Shown: one piece after another, positions 46,305-55,443 of the stretch | Position numbering within the stretch: position 1 is the stretch's first letter | How the letters are laid out: each line of letters starts with the position of its first letter | Source of the DNA: Sphingobium subterraneum | GTDB lineage: Bacteria > Pseudomonadota > Alphaproteobacteria > Sphingomonadales > Sphingomonadaceae | Assembly (NCBI RefSeq): GCF_014199435.1 | Contig: NZ_JACIJP010000001.1 | Span: 62,001-126,000 of the forward strand | Direction: 5' to 3' | DNA length: 64,000 nt | Notes under the pieces: model-generated | Seen by the model: the letters and a program-made list of their open reading frames with translations, nothing else | Told to the model about the DNA's origin: nothing | Databases searched by the model: none | Program-made: the position numbers and the translations under genes

Positions 46305-47450
46305 TCAGGCGGCGAAAACCGACTTGGGGATGTGGGTGATGCGGCAGGCGAGATCCGCTTCGCCCGACGCCACAACATACTGGTCGCCGCCATCGGCGAT
46401 GCCGGTCGTGAACACCACGTCATGCACATACATCAGATCGTCGATCGGCTGGGTGAGGGCGCTGTTGGCCTCGAGCAGTGGAGCGTCCTGCGTGCGGAGA
46501 ATGACACTCGGGTCGTCCTTGTCGAGCAATGACCAGTAGGTCCGGTAGATCCCCACAATTTCTTTTGGCTCAACGCCATGCCACAGCGTCAGCCAGCCGT
46601 CATCGGTCAGGATGGGTGGTGCGCCCCCCCCGATCCGTGCGGTTGCGACGGTTCGCGCATGGGGGCGGATGCCGGGGGCTGGCCAGGGTTTCCAGAAGAG
46701 TGCATCGGGGGAATGGGCGAGATTGATGGACGGCCCGGCCCGCCACTCGCTGCCTGGTGGGTACGCGAAATAAAGATCGCCCAGCGGCCGTGTCTGCGCC
46801 CAGTAATGGCCGTCGATCAGCCCCTCAAAGATCAGCATGTCCTTGTTCTGGTGATCGAGCACAATCGCCTCGAACGTCCAGTCGAGGCCGTTTTCGGAGC
46901 TGTAGAGCGTTGTCGAATGCCGTTCTGGACTGACCGAGCAGGTGGTCATCAGATAGCGCCCTTCCACGCGGCTGATGCGCGCGTCTTCTACCCCATAGCA
47001 TTGGAAATCATGCGTGGGCGCGATGGCGCGGTCATAGTGCATCGCGACGACCTTCAGCCCATCGGGCGACAGCTCCACCGGGAGCAGCCAGGACAGCGAC
47101 GTCAGCGCCATGATCTTCCACCCGCCGCCGCGCAACATGAACTTGCGCGGGTCGGCGGTATCAACATGTTCCAGCGGCCAGGCGTCAAGGAAGTAGCGGC
47201 CTTTGTCGTCATGCTGTTGCCAGCGGATGGCGTGGACATGCCCATTGTAGATGGGCGTGCGCAGCGCTTCGGCGACGCGCACCATGATAAGGAGGTTGCC
47301 ATTGGCCAGGCGCGTCATGCCAGGGTTGAACGCGCCCAGCACATAGGTTTCCCGATCGAGATGACCGGCGAGAGGAGACCGGCGGAGATCGATATCAGCC
47401 GGGGTGATAATCAGCTGGTCGACAGCAAAGGGGGCGGCGGGGGTGTTCAT
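46305..47450 (-). CDS. Glycoside hydrolase family 130 protein
   Basis: The 381-residue protein has the five-bladed propeller of GH130: NPGMTRLANGNLLIMVRVAE, YGVEDARISRVEGRYLMT with the catalytic Asp, and WLTLWHGVEP. GH130 members are beta-mannoside phosphorylases or mannosidases acting on cytoplasmic oligosaccharides; the exact linkage cannot be told. The SDR gene just upstream overlaps it by 4 nt, so they form a two-gene operon. Confidence 0.9.
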   Translation of the reverse strand: MNTPAAPFAVDQLIITPADIDLRRSPLAGHLDRETYVLGAFNPGMTRLANGNLLIMVRVAEALRTPIYNGHVHAIRWQQHDDKGRYFLDAWPLEHVDTADPRKFMLRGGGWKIMALTSLSWLLPVELSPDGLKVVAMHYDRAIAPTHDFQCYGVEDARISRVEGRYLMTTCSVSPERHSTTLYSSENGLDWTFEAIVLDHQNKDMLIFEGLIDGHYWAQTRPLGDLYFAYPPGSEWRAGPSINLAHSPDALFWKPWPAPGIRPHARTVATARIGGGAPPILTDDGWLTLWHGVEPKEIVGIYRTYWSLLDKDDPSVILRTQDAPLLEANSALTQPIDDLMYVHDVVFTTGIADGGDQYVVASGEADLACRITHIPKSVFAA

Positions 47451-48205
47451 TCCTGCTCCTGCATCCGGGGGGCGATGGTCAGTTGCTGCACGACGGCACG
47501 GCGAGGTTGGGTCAGCAGATAATGGACGCCAACGGCGATGTCCTCGGCGCGCAGCATGAATTCCGCCTTGATCTGTTCCCGCTGCTTTTCGGCCGGCACA
47601 TCGGGATACTGGAAATCGGCACCCGTCTTTCCCGGTTCCACCAGCGCGACCTTGATGCCCTTGTTGCCGAGCTCCTTGCGCAGGGCCTCGGAAAAGCCCG
47701 CTATTCCGGCTTTCATGCCAGCATAGACGGTCGATCCTGGGCCGAGAGTGTGGGCACTCATGGAACCGATCAGCACGATATCGCCCTTGTCCGCCAACAG
47801 CTCCACCGCTGCATGCGCGCTAGTAATATAGGCGGTGAAGTCCGTGGCAAGCGCGTAACGAAGTTCCTCCGCGCTCATGTCGGCGAGACCCGTTGCCGGG
47901 ACGGCGGCGTTGATAACGACGATGTCGGCATCGGGAATCGAAGTGCGCGCGGCGGCGAAGAAGCGCTGTACGCCGTCGGTGTCGGCGAGATCGAGTGCAA
48001 CGCCGTCTCCCTCGCCCACTTCGCGGATGCGGTCCAGCGCGTCGTCAAGATGCTCGGGTGTCCGTCCGCAGATGAAGACTTTTACGCCTTCGCTGGCCAG
48101 CAGCACGGCGATGGCCCGTCCGATGCCGGTGGTTCCTCCCGTGATGATCGCCCGACGTCCGGCCAGCGGAGTTTGGTGGGTATGGGCGTCGGCAAGTGGG
48201 GTCAT
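47447..48205 (-). CDS. SDR family oxidoreductase
   Basis: The 252-residue enzyme has RRAIITGGTTGIGRAIAVLLA (cofactor site), INAAVPATGL, IGSMSAHTLG with the catalytic Ser and the YAGMK Tyr/Lys pair. The C-terminus ends with VVQQLTIAPRMQ. ATG 48205 is chosen because GGAGA lies 4 nt upstream; the frame is open to 48451 but not conserved. It is cotranscribed with the GH130 gene and may act on a sugar from it, which is inference. Confidence 0.9.
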   Translation of the reverse strand: MTPLADAHTHQTPLAGRRAIITGGTTGIGRAIAVLLASEGVKVFICGRTPEHLDDALDRIREVGEGDGVALDLADTDGVQRFFAAARTSIPDADIVVINAAVPATGLADMSAEELRYALATDFTAYITSAHAAVELLADKGDIVLIGSMSAHTLGPGSTVYAGMKAGIAGFSEALRKELGNKGIKVALVEPGKTGADFQYPDVPAEKQREQIKAEFMLRAEDIAVGVHYLLTQPRRAVVQQLTIAPRMQEQE

Positions 48206-48439
48206 GATGTCTCCGTGGGCGCTGCCCATGATGGTGATGTGCCCGTTGGCGGGCATAGAATAGGGAACGCGGTCGTCGCCCTTGTGTTTCGGCGTGACCC
48301 GTTCTCCGTGCATCGTTTTGACGGCGAAGCGGGGAAGGGCGACTTTTCCACGACGAATGACGGTGGGCAGGGCGGGTATATGTTCGAGATGATGCGCCTG
48401 TGTTAAGGTCTTCCGGGGTTTTGCGCCGGGAGAACAGGA

Positions 48440-49639
48440 ATGACGAAGCATAGGGAGACGGGAGGAAAGCGCCCGGGTTTTTCCGCCCTGCTTCGCCTTT
48501 TGGGATTATGGACGGCTCTTATTCTTGGCGCCCCCGGGGTCGCGTACGCTGCCGCACCGCACTGGACTCCGGCGCAAGTGGAGCGTCTCGTTCAATGGCT
48601 CGATTATGCGCGGGATGACGCGCTCACTATGGCGGTGAGCGAAGTGCCGAAGATCCGCAAGATGCAGGGCGAACAGAACGAAGAACGGCTCGACGAAGTT
48701 GCGACCGACGCGGCGGTCCGGCTGCTCACCGGTTTTTATACGGGATGCTGCGACGCGTCGCTCAAGACGGGATGGCAGATCGCGGGCGACCGGCCAACTG
48801 GGGATCCCCGGCAGCGCGTTGTCGAGGCTCTGGCGCAGGACCGGCTGGATCAGATGTTCATCGATGCCGAGCCGCACCACCCGTTCTACCGCGCTATGCG
48901 CCGGGCCTATGCGGCGGAAGCCGATGCGGCCCGCCGTGCTACGCTGGCCGCGAATATGGACCGCTGGCGCTGGATGCCGCGTGCTCTGGGTCGGCGCTAT
49001 TTGCTGGTCAACACCGCATCGTTTGAGGCGATGCTGTAGCAGGACGGAAAGCTAGTTGGGCGCTGGGAAGTCATCGTCGGAAAAACGAAATCGCCGACGC
49101 CGATCTTTGCGGCGCGGGTCACCGGTGTGGTGCTCAACCCCTGGTGGGAAATCCCGTCCTCGATCGCGGCGGAAAGTGTCGCAGCAATGGTCAGGACCAA
49201 TCCTGCGGCTGCGGCGAAGCGGGGTTATGTGTATGAAAACGGGCGTTACCGGCAACGGCCGGGCCCCAATAACGCGCTGGGACGGATGAAGCTGGTGATG
49301 CCCAACCCGCATACGGTTTATCTGCACGACACGCCCTCCCAATCGCTGTTCGACCGCGATGTGCGCGCGTTCAGCCATGGCTGCGTGCGTGTGGGAGACG
49401 CGCTGGGCCTTGTGACCGCGCTGCTTGCGCCCACCGGGCAATGGGACCGGCAAAGGATCGACGCAACGGTGGCGTCCGGCGAGACACAGACCGTGACGCT
49501 TGCCGAGCCGATCCCGGTTTACATCGCCTATTTCACGGCCGAGCCGGATGAGGACGGGGCCATGCGCTTTTTTCCGGACATCTACAAACGGGACAGGGCG
49601 GCGGTTGCACCGGACGATGGCAAGCCCTGCGGGGTCTGA
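48440..49639 (+). pseudogene. L,D-transpeptidase gene interrupted by an in-frame TAG
   Basis: An intact reading would give 399 residues. The first 199 codons encode a signal segment (ending GVAYAAAPHW) and a helical N-terminal domain. TAG at 49037-49039 stops the frame. The same frame then continues without another stop and encodes the YkuD L,D-transpeptidase catalytic domain: ARVTGVVLNPWWEIPSS, LHDTPSQSLFDRD and the Cys motif SHGCVRVGD. No good start follows the stop, so the catalytic part is probably not made. A single base change or a sequencing error would explain it. The intact enzyme would cross-link peptidoglycan in the periplasm. Confidence 0.85.
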
Positions 49640-49670
49640 CGGGCCATTAATGTTGCGGAGACGGTTGCGG

Positions 49671-49928
49671 TCAGTCCGCTTCTGCGCGGCGGGATTTGCG
49701 GCCGACCAAATACTGCCACGCACCGTAGATGTTGATCAGCAGCAGGATTCCGTTCTGAACGGCGAGCGGCATCGTGCCCGCACGCATGCCCGACACGATC
49801 CACGCGATCGATGCGGTGACGAACAGGATGAAGCCCCAGCCCGTTACGCGGCGGCCGAAGTCTCCCGCCACCATGAAAGCAGCGATCATTCCAGAGATCG
49901 AGGCATACCATTCGAGGGGTCCGTTCAT
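49671..49928 (-). CDS. Small membrane protein, unknown function
   Basis: The 85-residue protein has three predicted membrane helices: ISGMIAAFMVAG, VTGWGFILFVTASIAWIVSG and LAVQNGILLLINIYGAWQYL. It resembles small PnuC-like or CBU_0592-like proteins but I cannot name a family. The ATG at 49928 begins at the hydrophobic region. It is convergent with the broken transpeptidase gene, 31 nt away. Confidence 0.65.
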   Translation of the reverse strand: MNGPLEWYASISGMIAAFMVAGDFGRRVTGWGFILFVTASIAWIVSGMRAGTMPLAVQNGILLLINIYGAWQYLVGRKSRRAEAD

Positions 49929-50151
49929 GCGTGGTCATCTTCCAGACAAGGGGAGGGAAAAGCGCAACGCGTCGTGCGTGGTTATATGTCCGGTGGGACC
50001 GACGATTTATTCATCCGGTAGACAGGTGGGCGACCATAGGGGAACGTGCAGGAAGTTCCTTCGTTCATCCCGCAACCCACACCATTGACCTCTGTCAGGA
50101 TTTGCGGGAGTTTCTGTTTTTGCGCGGACGCGCATTTATCCGGAGTTTGCC

Positions 50152-52884
50152 ATGCGCGCTTTATCTCTCCTGAAAACCTTCGCCCGTTCTGCCGCACCCG
50201 TGGCGCTGATGTGCACGGGCGGCGCCCTGTTCGCGCAGACCGGCTACGGCCCGGCTACCGGCGTTACAACCCAATTGCCGCGCGGTGTTGCGCCGAGCCA
50301 CTACACGATCCGAGTGGCGCCTGATGCAGCGAAGCTGACGTTCACAGGGGACGCGACGATCGACGTCACAGTCAGCCAGCCGACCCGCACCATCACGCTC
50401 AATGCCGCCGACCTGACCATCGCGTCGGCAAGCATCGCGTCGGCCGGGACGAAGCGCGCGGTCAAGGGAGCCATCGCGCTCGATACGGCGGCCCAGACGG
50501 CCACGATTACATTTCCCAGCGAGTTGAAACCCGGAAAATATGCGCTGACGATGCGCTATGCGGGTATCATCAGCCAGCAGGCGAACGGACTGTTCGCGCT
50601 CGATTATCAGGACGGAGCGGGCGCATCCAAACGCGCGCTCTTTACCCAGTTCGAGGCACCCGACGCGCGCCGTTTCGTGCCGAGCTTCGACGAGCCGAGC
50701 TACAAGGCAACGTTCGATCTGTCCGTGGTCGTGCCCAAGGGGCAAATGGCGGTCGGCAATATGCCCGTGAAGACGAGCGTTGCGGGCAAGGACGGCACGA
50801 CGCTGGTGACGTTCGGCACAACGCCCAAGATGTCGTCCTATCTGCTGTTCCTGGGCATGGGCGAGCTTGATCGCGCCACCAAGATGGCGGGAGCCACCGA
50901 AATCGGCGTCGTGACGGGCAAGGGCAACACGGGCAAGGCGACGCTGGCGCTCGACGCGGCCGTGCAGATCCTGCCTTATTACAATGATTATTTTGGCGTG
51001 CCGTTTCCGCTGCCCAAGCTCGACAATGTCGCCGGGCCGGGACAGAGCCAGTTCTTTTCCGCCATGGAGAACTGGGGTGCGATCTTCACGTTTGAACGGG
51101 CACTGCTGGTCGATCCGAAGCTGACGTCGGAGACATCGCGCCGCCGCGTCTACGAGATCGTCGCGCATGAAATGGCGCACCAATGGTTCGGCGATCTCGT
51201 GACCATGGCGTGGTGGGACGACCTGTGGCTGAACGAGGGTTTCGCCAGCTGGATGGCGACCAAAGTGACCGCGCAAATGAACCCGCAATGGGAGACCTTG
51301 CTCAATCGCGTTGACGGCCGCGAGCAAGCAATGAGCCTCGATGCCTACCTCACGACGCACCCGGTCGTGCAGAAGATCAAGACGGTCGAAGAGGTCAACC
51401 AAGCGTTCGACGCGATCACCTACGAAAAGGGTGAAGCGGTTATCACCATGCTGGAGGCCTTCGCCGGCGAGGATGTCTGGAAAGCGGGCATCCAAAGTTA
51501 CATGAAGGCGCACAGCTACGGAAACACGCAGACCAGCGATCTTTGGGACGCCGTGGAAAAGGCCGGGGCCAAGGGGTTGGTTGCCATCGCCAACGACTTT
51601 ACGACCCAACCGGGCATTCCTCTTGTAACGGTCGACAGCGCCGTGTGCGAAGGCGGCATGACACGGCTGTCGCTGAGCCAGGGCGCTTTCAGCCGCGACC
51701 GCAAGGATGCGGGCGACCCCGTGCTGTCCTGGCATGTGCCGGTCCGCGCTCAGGCGCTGGGCGGCGAGGCGCGCGCGCTGATCCTGCAGGGCAAGGGGAC
51801 GATCGAACTGCCCGGCTGTGGCGCCTATGTCATCAACAGCGGGCAGACAGGCTATTACCGCTCGCTCTATCCCGCCAGCAATGTCGCGGCGCTGGCCAAG
51901 GACTTCACGAAGCTTTCGTCGATCGACCAGCTTGGCCTGCTCGCCGACAACTGGCAGCTTGGGCTGGGCGGGTATCAGCCAATCGCGCGGCCGCTCGACC
52001 TGATCGATGCGGTGCCTGCCACGGCGAGCGATGTGGTGCTCGGTGCGGTGCCCGACTATCTGGAAGCCGCGCACATGATGTTCGAGGGCGATGACCGGAA
52101 CCAGCTGCGCGTGCTCGCTTATGCCAGCACGAAGCTGACGCCGGTGCTGTCCCGCATTGGCTTCGACGCGAAGGACGGCGAGGGGCCTCAGGTCGCGCTG
52201 CTGCGGCAGAGCTTGATCGAGACGCTGGGGGATATGGGTGAACCGACCGTGCTGGCCGAAGCGCGCCGCCGGTTCGCGGCGCTCGCCACCAATCCGGCGG
52301 CGCTCGACGGCCCGTTGAAATTCGTGTGGCTGGGGATCGTCGCGAAAAACGCCGATCAGCCGACCTGGAACGCCCTGCGTGCCATGGCGAACAAGGCGCC
52401 GAGTGCGCTGGAAAAGAGCCAGACGTTCGGCCTTTTGGGCAGTGTCCGGGACGAGGCGCTCGCCAAGCAGGCGCTTGATCTTGCCATGACCGACGAGCCG
52501 GGCAAGACCACCAGCGCCGCGATCATTTCTGCTGTCGGGCGGGAGCACAGCATGCTGGCTGTCGATTATGTGCTTGCCCATCGCGCGCAATATGAAGCGA
52601 TGATTGACGTGTCGGCCCGCTCACAGGCGCTGGCGCGGCTGGGGGGCGGATCGGCCGATCCGGCGATGGCTACCAAACTGGATGCCTATGCCACGCAATA
52701 TCTCACAGCGGAATCGCGCAAGGTCGTCGATCGTGCTATAGCGTCGATCAAGGTGCGGGCCGCTACCCGGCAGAGGCTGAAGCCGGAAATCTTGGCCTGG
52801 CTGGATGCCCGCGGGTCGGCGCAGGGAACCGGAGCGGCGGCGGGCAGTTCCTCCACTGCGAAAGCAAAGAAGAAGAAGGGTTAA
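50152..52884 (+). CDS. M1 family metallopeptidase (aminopeptidase N type)
   Basis: The 910-residue zinc aminopeptidase has a signal peptide (about residues 1-27, ending GALFAQ), so it is exported. The M1 core includes the SAMENWG substrate motif, the zinc site HEMAHQWFGDLV with the second Glu ligand in LWLNEGFASWM, and the long ERAP1-like C-terminal helical domain. The Lys-rich tail ends KAKKKKG. It removes N-terminal residues from peptides in the periplasm. The manA-like gene begins 12 nt after its stop. Confidence 0.94.
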   Translation: MRALSLLKTFARSAAPVALMCTGGALFAQTGYGPATGVTTQLPRGVAPSHYTIRVAPDAAKLTFTGDATIDVTVSQPTRTITLNAADLTIASASIASAGTKRAVKGAIALDTAAQTATITFPSELKPGKYALTMRYAGIISQQANGLFALDYQDGAGASKRALFTQFEAPDARRFVPSFDEPSYKATFDLSVVVPKGQMAVGNMPVKTSVAGKDGTTLVTFGTTPKMSSYLLFLGMGELDRATKMAGATEIGVVTGKGNTGKATLALDAAVQILPYYNDYFGVPFPLPKLDNVAGPGQSQFFSAMENWGAIFTFERALLVDPKLTSETSRRRVYEIVAHEMAHQWFGDLVTMAWWDDLWLNEGFASWMATKVTAQMNPQWETLLNRVDGREQAMSLDAYLTTHPVVQKIKTVEEVNQAFDAITYEKGEAVITMLEAFAGEDVWKAGIQSYMKAHSYGNTQTSDLWDAVEKAGAKGLVAIANDFTTQPGIPLVTVDSAVCEGGMTRLSLSQGAFSRDRKDAGDPVLSWHVPVRAQALGGEARALILQGKGTIELPGCGAYVINSGQTGYYRSLYPASNVAALAKDFTKLSSIDQLGLLADNWQLGLGGYQPIARPLDLIDAVPATASDVVLGAVPDYLEAAHMMFEGDDRNQLRVLAYASTKLTPVLSRIGFDAKDGEGPQVALLRQSLIETLGDMGEPTVLAEARRRFAALATNPAALDGPLKFVWLGIVAKNADQPTWNALRAMANKAPSALEKSQTFGLLGSVRDEALAKQALDLAMTDEPGKTTSAAIISAVGREHSMLAVDYVLAHRAQYEAMIDVSARSQALARLGGGSADPAMATKLDAYATQYLTAESRKVVDRAIASIKVRAATRQRLKPEILAWLDARGSAQGTGAAAGSSSTAKAKKKKG

Positions 52885-52896
52885 GCGGGGCTTTTG

Positions 52897-53724
52897 ATGA
52901 AGCTGAAGACACATTTCGTCGAAAAGCCATGGGGGCGGGCGCAGTTGCCCGCTCCTTTTGACGCCATCGCGGCGCAGGCGGGCCTTGGTGGCAAGACAAT
53001 CGGCGAGGTGTGGTTCGAGCCCGAGGACGGGACCCAGCTGCCGCTTTTGGTCAAGTACATCTTCACCAGCGAGAAATTGTCAGTGCAGGTTCACCCGACC
53101 GATGCGCAGGGGCATGCACGCGGCCTACCGGGCGGCAAGACCGAATGCTGGTATATTCTCGACGCAGAACCGGGTGCGAACTTGGGGTTGGGCACGGTGA
53201 AACCGCTGGACGGTGAGGCGTTGCGGGCGGCGGCGCTTGACGGGTCGATCGAGCAGCTGATGGACTGGAAGGCCGTCAAGCCGGGTGAATTCTACTTCGT
53301 GCCGGCGGGGACGGTGCACGCCATTGGCGTGGGTGTCTCGCTGATCGAGATCCAGCAGAATGTCGATGTCACTTATCGCCTGTATGACTATGGGCGTCCG
53401 CGCGAACTGCATCTGGATGATGGTGTCGCGGTGTCGGTCGCCAAGCCTTATCCCATGGGCATGGCGCGTCGGGTCGGCGGTGCCTGCGAAGAGCAGTTGC
53501 TGAGCGACTGCGTGGGCTTCACCGTGGTCTATTCCAAGGATGTTGTGCAGACGCACCAGCATTTCATCGGTCGGGCTTTGTGGATCGTGCCCCTGAGTGG
53601 GGCCGTGCACTGCTGCGGCGAAACCGCGGCGCCGGGCGGATGTCTCTATGTCGAGCCGGACGGTGAGCTGACCGCTGATCCGGGCACGACGGCGCTGGTG
53701 GGTGCTGCACCGAGGCTGACGTAG
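52897..53724 (+). CDS. manA: Class I mannose-6-phosphate isomerase
   Basis: The 275-residue cupin enzyme interconverts mannose 6-phosphate and fructose 6-phosphate. It has the zinc motifs LSVQVHPTD and KTECWYIL, the catalytic AGTVHAIGVGVSLIEIQQN, and TYRLYDYGRP. It is the short type without the C-terminal extension of E. coli ManA. ATG 52897 is preferred to the adjacent TTG 52894. It starts 12 nt after the aminopeptidase stop. It could use mannose from a GH130 pathway, but the genes are not adjacent. Confidence 0.9.
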   Translation: MKLKTHFVEKPWGRAQLPAPFDAIAAQAGLGGKTIGEVWFEPEDGTQLPLLVKYIFTSEKLSVQVHPTDAQGHARGLPGGKTECWYILDAEPGANLGLGTVKPLDGEALRAAALDGSIEQLMDWKAVKPGEFYFVPAGTVHAIGVGVSLIEIQQNVDVTYRLYDYGRPRELHLDDGVAVSVAKPYPMGMARRVGGACEEQLLSDCVGFTVVYSKDVVQTHQHFIGRALWIVPLSGAVHCCGETAAPGGCLYVEPDGELTADPGTTALVGAAPRLT

Positions 53725-53781
53725 CTTGCAGGGATATTGTCCTTATCTCTGTTGATGTTGAGGCACTGTAGCCCCCCAAAT

Positions 53782-53862
53782 CCGTTCGTGCTGAGCTTGT
53801 CGAAGCACCGTTCTTCTACTGGAACAAGAAAGGCAGCCCTTCGACAGGCTCAGGGCGAACGG
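53782..53862. repeat. Inverted-repeat element (sphingomonad REP-like)
   Basis: Arms CCGTTCGTGCTGAGC and its partner GCTCAGGGCGAACGG flank about 50 bp; the inner arm parts TTGTCGAAG and CTTCGACAG also pair. This sequence type, with TTCGACAAGCTCAG, is a well-known scattered intergenic repeat in several Proteobacteria. It lies between the convergent manA and rplL genes and may form a long hairpin. Confidence 0.75.
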
Positions 53863-53883
53863 GGATAGAGACACGAAACCAAC

Positions 53884-53912
53884 AAAAAGGGCGGCGCCGC
53901 GTGGCACCGCCC
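53884..53912 (-). terminator. Rho-independent terminator after rplL
   Basis: On the minus strand GGGCGGTGCC, a 4-nt loop and GGCGCCGCCC form a 10-bp stem (one G-U pair) followed by TTTTT. It ends the rplJ-rplL transcript directly after rplL. Confidence 0.9.
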
Positions 53913-53945
53913 CTCCTGCTCGATCCGGGATTTCCCGGAAGCGGC

Positions 53946-54326
53946 TTACTTGAGCTCGACGGTCGCGCCGGCTTCTTCCAGCTGCTTCTTGACCTTCTCG
54001 GCCTCGTCCTTGCTGACGCCTTCCTTGACGGCCTTCGGAGCGGCTTCCACCAGCGCCTTGGCTTCGGTCAGACCCAGGCCGGTGAGGGCGCGGACTTCCT
54101 TGATGACGTTGATCTTCTTGCCACCGTCGCCGGTGAGGATCACGTCGAACTCGGTCTGCTCTTCAGCAGCCGGAGCAGCGGCGGCGCCACCAGCGGCGGG
54201 GCCAGCAACAGCCACAGCAGCGGCGGCCGAAACGCCCCACTTCTCTTCCAGAGCCTTGGACAGCTCGGCTGCTTCGATGACGGTGAGGGCCGAAAGCTGA
54301 TCGACCAGTGCGTTAATGTCTGCCAT
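53946..54326 (-). CDS. rplL: 50S ribosomal protein L7/L12
   Basis: The 126-residue stalk protein has the N-terminal dimerisation domain ([19 protein letters not shown]), an Ala/Gly/Pro-rich hinge (about 35-58) and the C-terminal factor-binding domain with [17 protein letters not shown] and [18 protein letters not shown]. It recruits GTPase translation factors. It follows rplJ by 69 nt and is followed by a strong terminator, so rpoB is not cotranscribed from here. Confidence 0.98.
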   Translation of the reverse strand: MADINALVDQLSALTVIEAAELSKALEEKWGVSAAAAVAVAGPAAGGAAAAPAAEEQTEFDVILTGDGGKKINVIKEVRALTGLGLTEAKALVEAAPKAVKEGVSKDEAEKVKKQLEEAGATVELK

Positions 54327-54395
54327 ATTCTTTAATCTCCAATTTCTGGGCGGGGCTGGGCCCCTTATCTTAGAGTGAAAACAAAGGGTTGAGCG

Positions 54396-54911
54396 TTATG
54401 CGGCTTCTTTTTCCGCATAGGCGTTGAAGACCCGTGCCAACTGCGCAGCCGGTGCCTGCAGAACGGTCGCGACCTTGGTTGCCGGGGCCTGAAGCAGGCC
54501 GACAATCTTGCCACGCAGTTCGTCGAGCGACGGCATCGATGCCAGCGCCTTGACGCCGTTCGCATCGAGCAGGGTTGCGCCCATCGCGCCACCAACGATT
54601 TCGAGTTTGTCGTTGGTCTTCGCGAAGTCGACCACCACCCGAGCGGCGGCGACCGGATCGTGCGAAGTGGCCAGCGCAATCGGACCGGTCAGCAAAGTGC
54701 CGAGCTGTTCGTATTGCGTGTCCTTTAGCGCGATATTGGCGAGGCGGTTCTTCGTAACCTTGAACTGGGCCCCCGCTTCGCGCATCTTCTGCCGCAGATC
54801 CGTCGATTGCGCGACGGTCAGGCCGAGATTGCGCGTCACCACGACAACCCCGATTTCGGCAAAAGTAGCGTGCAGCGTGGTCACCACCTCAGACTTCTGG
54901 GTACGATCCAT
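54396..54911 (-). CDS. rplJ: 50S ribosomal protein L10
   Basis: The 171-residue protein starts MDRTQKSEVVTTLHATFAEI and has VVVTRNLGLTVAQSTDLRQK and FKVTKNRLANIALKDT, the rRNA-binding N-terminal domain; its C-terminal helix carries L7/L12 dimers (VLQAPAAQLARVFNAYAEKE). AAGGAG lies upstream of the ATG. It probably regulates its own mRNA through the leader upstream. Confidence 0.98.
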   Translation of the reverse strand: MDRTQKSEVVTTLHATFAEIGVVVVTRNLGLTVAQSTDLRQKMREAGAQFKVTKNRLANIALKDTQYEQLGTLLTGPIALATSHDPVAAARVVVDFAKTNDKLEIVGGAMGATLLDANGVKALASMPSLDELRGKIVGLLQAPATKVATVLQAPAAQLARVFNAYAEKEAA

Positions 54912-55120
54912 GCCATTCTCCTTTTTGTCCGACGGGCAAGCCGCCAGACAGGCTTAAGCCCGGCATGACACGCCAAAGCGCGCCATGACAGGCGACGAAA
55001 GTCCGAAGGGGAAGGATCGACTGCCCTTTGCCGTCACCCGGAAGGGAGAACCAGCGGCAGACCCAGAACGCAGCGACAGGCGCAGCGGCCGATGAAGAAC
55101 GTTTCCCCGTCTAGGCTGGA
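54912..55120 (-). promoter_or_regulatory. Probable L10 leader of rplJ-rplL mRNA
   Basis: About 200 nt of GC-rich, hairpin-rich sequence without an open frame precede rplJ on the minus strand. In many bacteria L10 or L10-L12 binds such a leader to repress translation. I see several inverted repeats but did not fold the RNA, so the exact limits are a guess. The rest of the gap to 55443 is more AT-rich and holds TGAGACA (55260-55266) and TGTCTCA (55310-55316) as an inverted pair, and TGCATG/CATGCA (55403-55419); promoters for both divergent genes should lie there but none is clear. Confidence 0.5.
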
Positions 55121-55443
55121 CATTAAGAAGGGCATATTCCCTTCACCAACTGTCTCGGACGGATGCACGCACCACCAAAGAGCAGTGCGAGCGCGCGTCC
55201 CTTAGCGGGGGTGGGCAGGCCTGTCACGTTCTTTCTCATTTTATTCACCTGTTTCATTGTGAGACAGAAGCGTCTTTTAAACGCCTGTTAACCCTTTTTA
55301 TTATCGATTTGTCTCATCCTGGAACAGGGAAAGAGGGTAAACGCCGTTGAAATTGCGCGTATTTCTGCGGCATGAAGAGTGTCAGCAAAAGCATTCGGGC
55401 CTTGCATGGTTAACATGCAGGGTTCTTCAGGAAGGAATTGTTC

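Noticed and set aside
50161..52590. 809-codon minus-strand open frame opposite the M1 aminopeptidase
   Set aside because: It is a high-GC shadow; the plus strand encodes a complete enzyme with all M1 motifs.
53782..53862. Inverted repeat as an insertion sequence end or CRISPR repeat
   Set aside because: No transposase, no direct repeats and no spacer series; it matches a known scattered intergenic repeat type.
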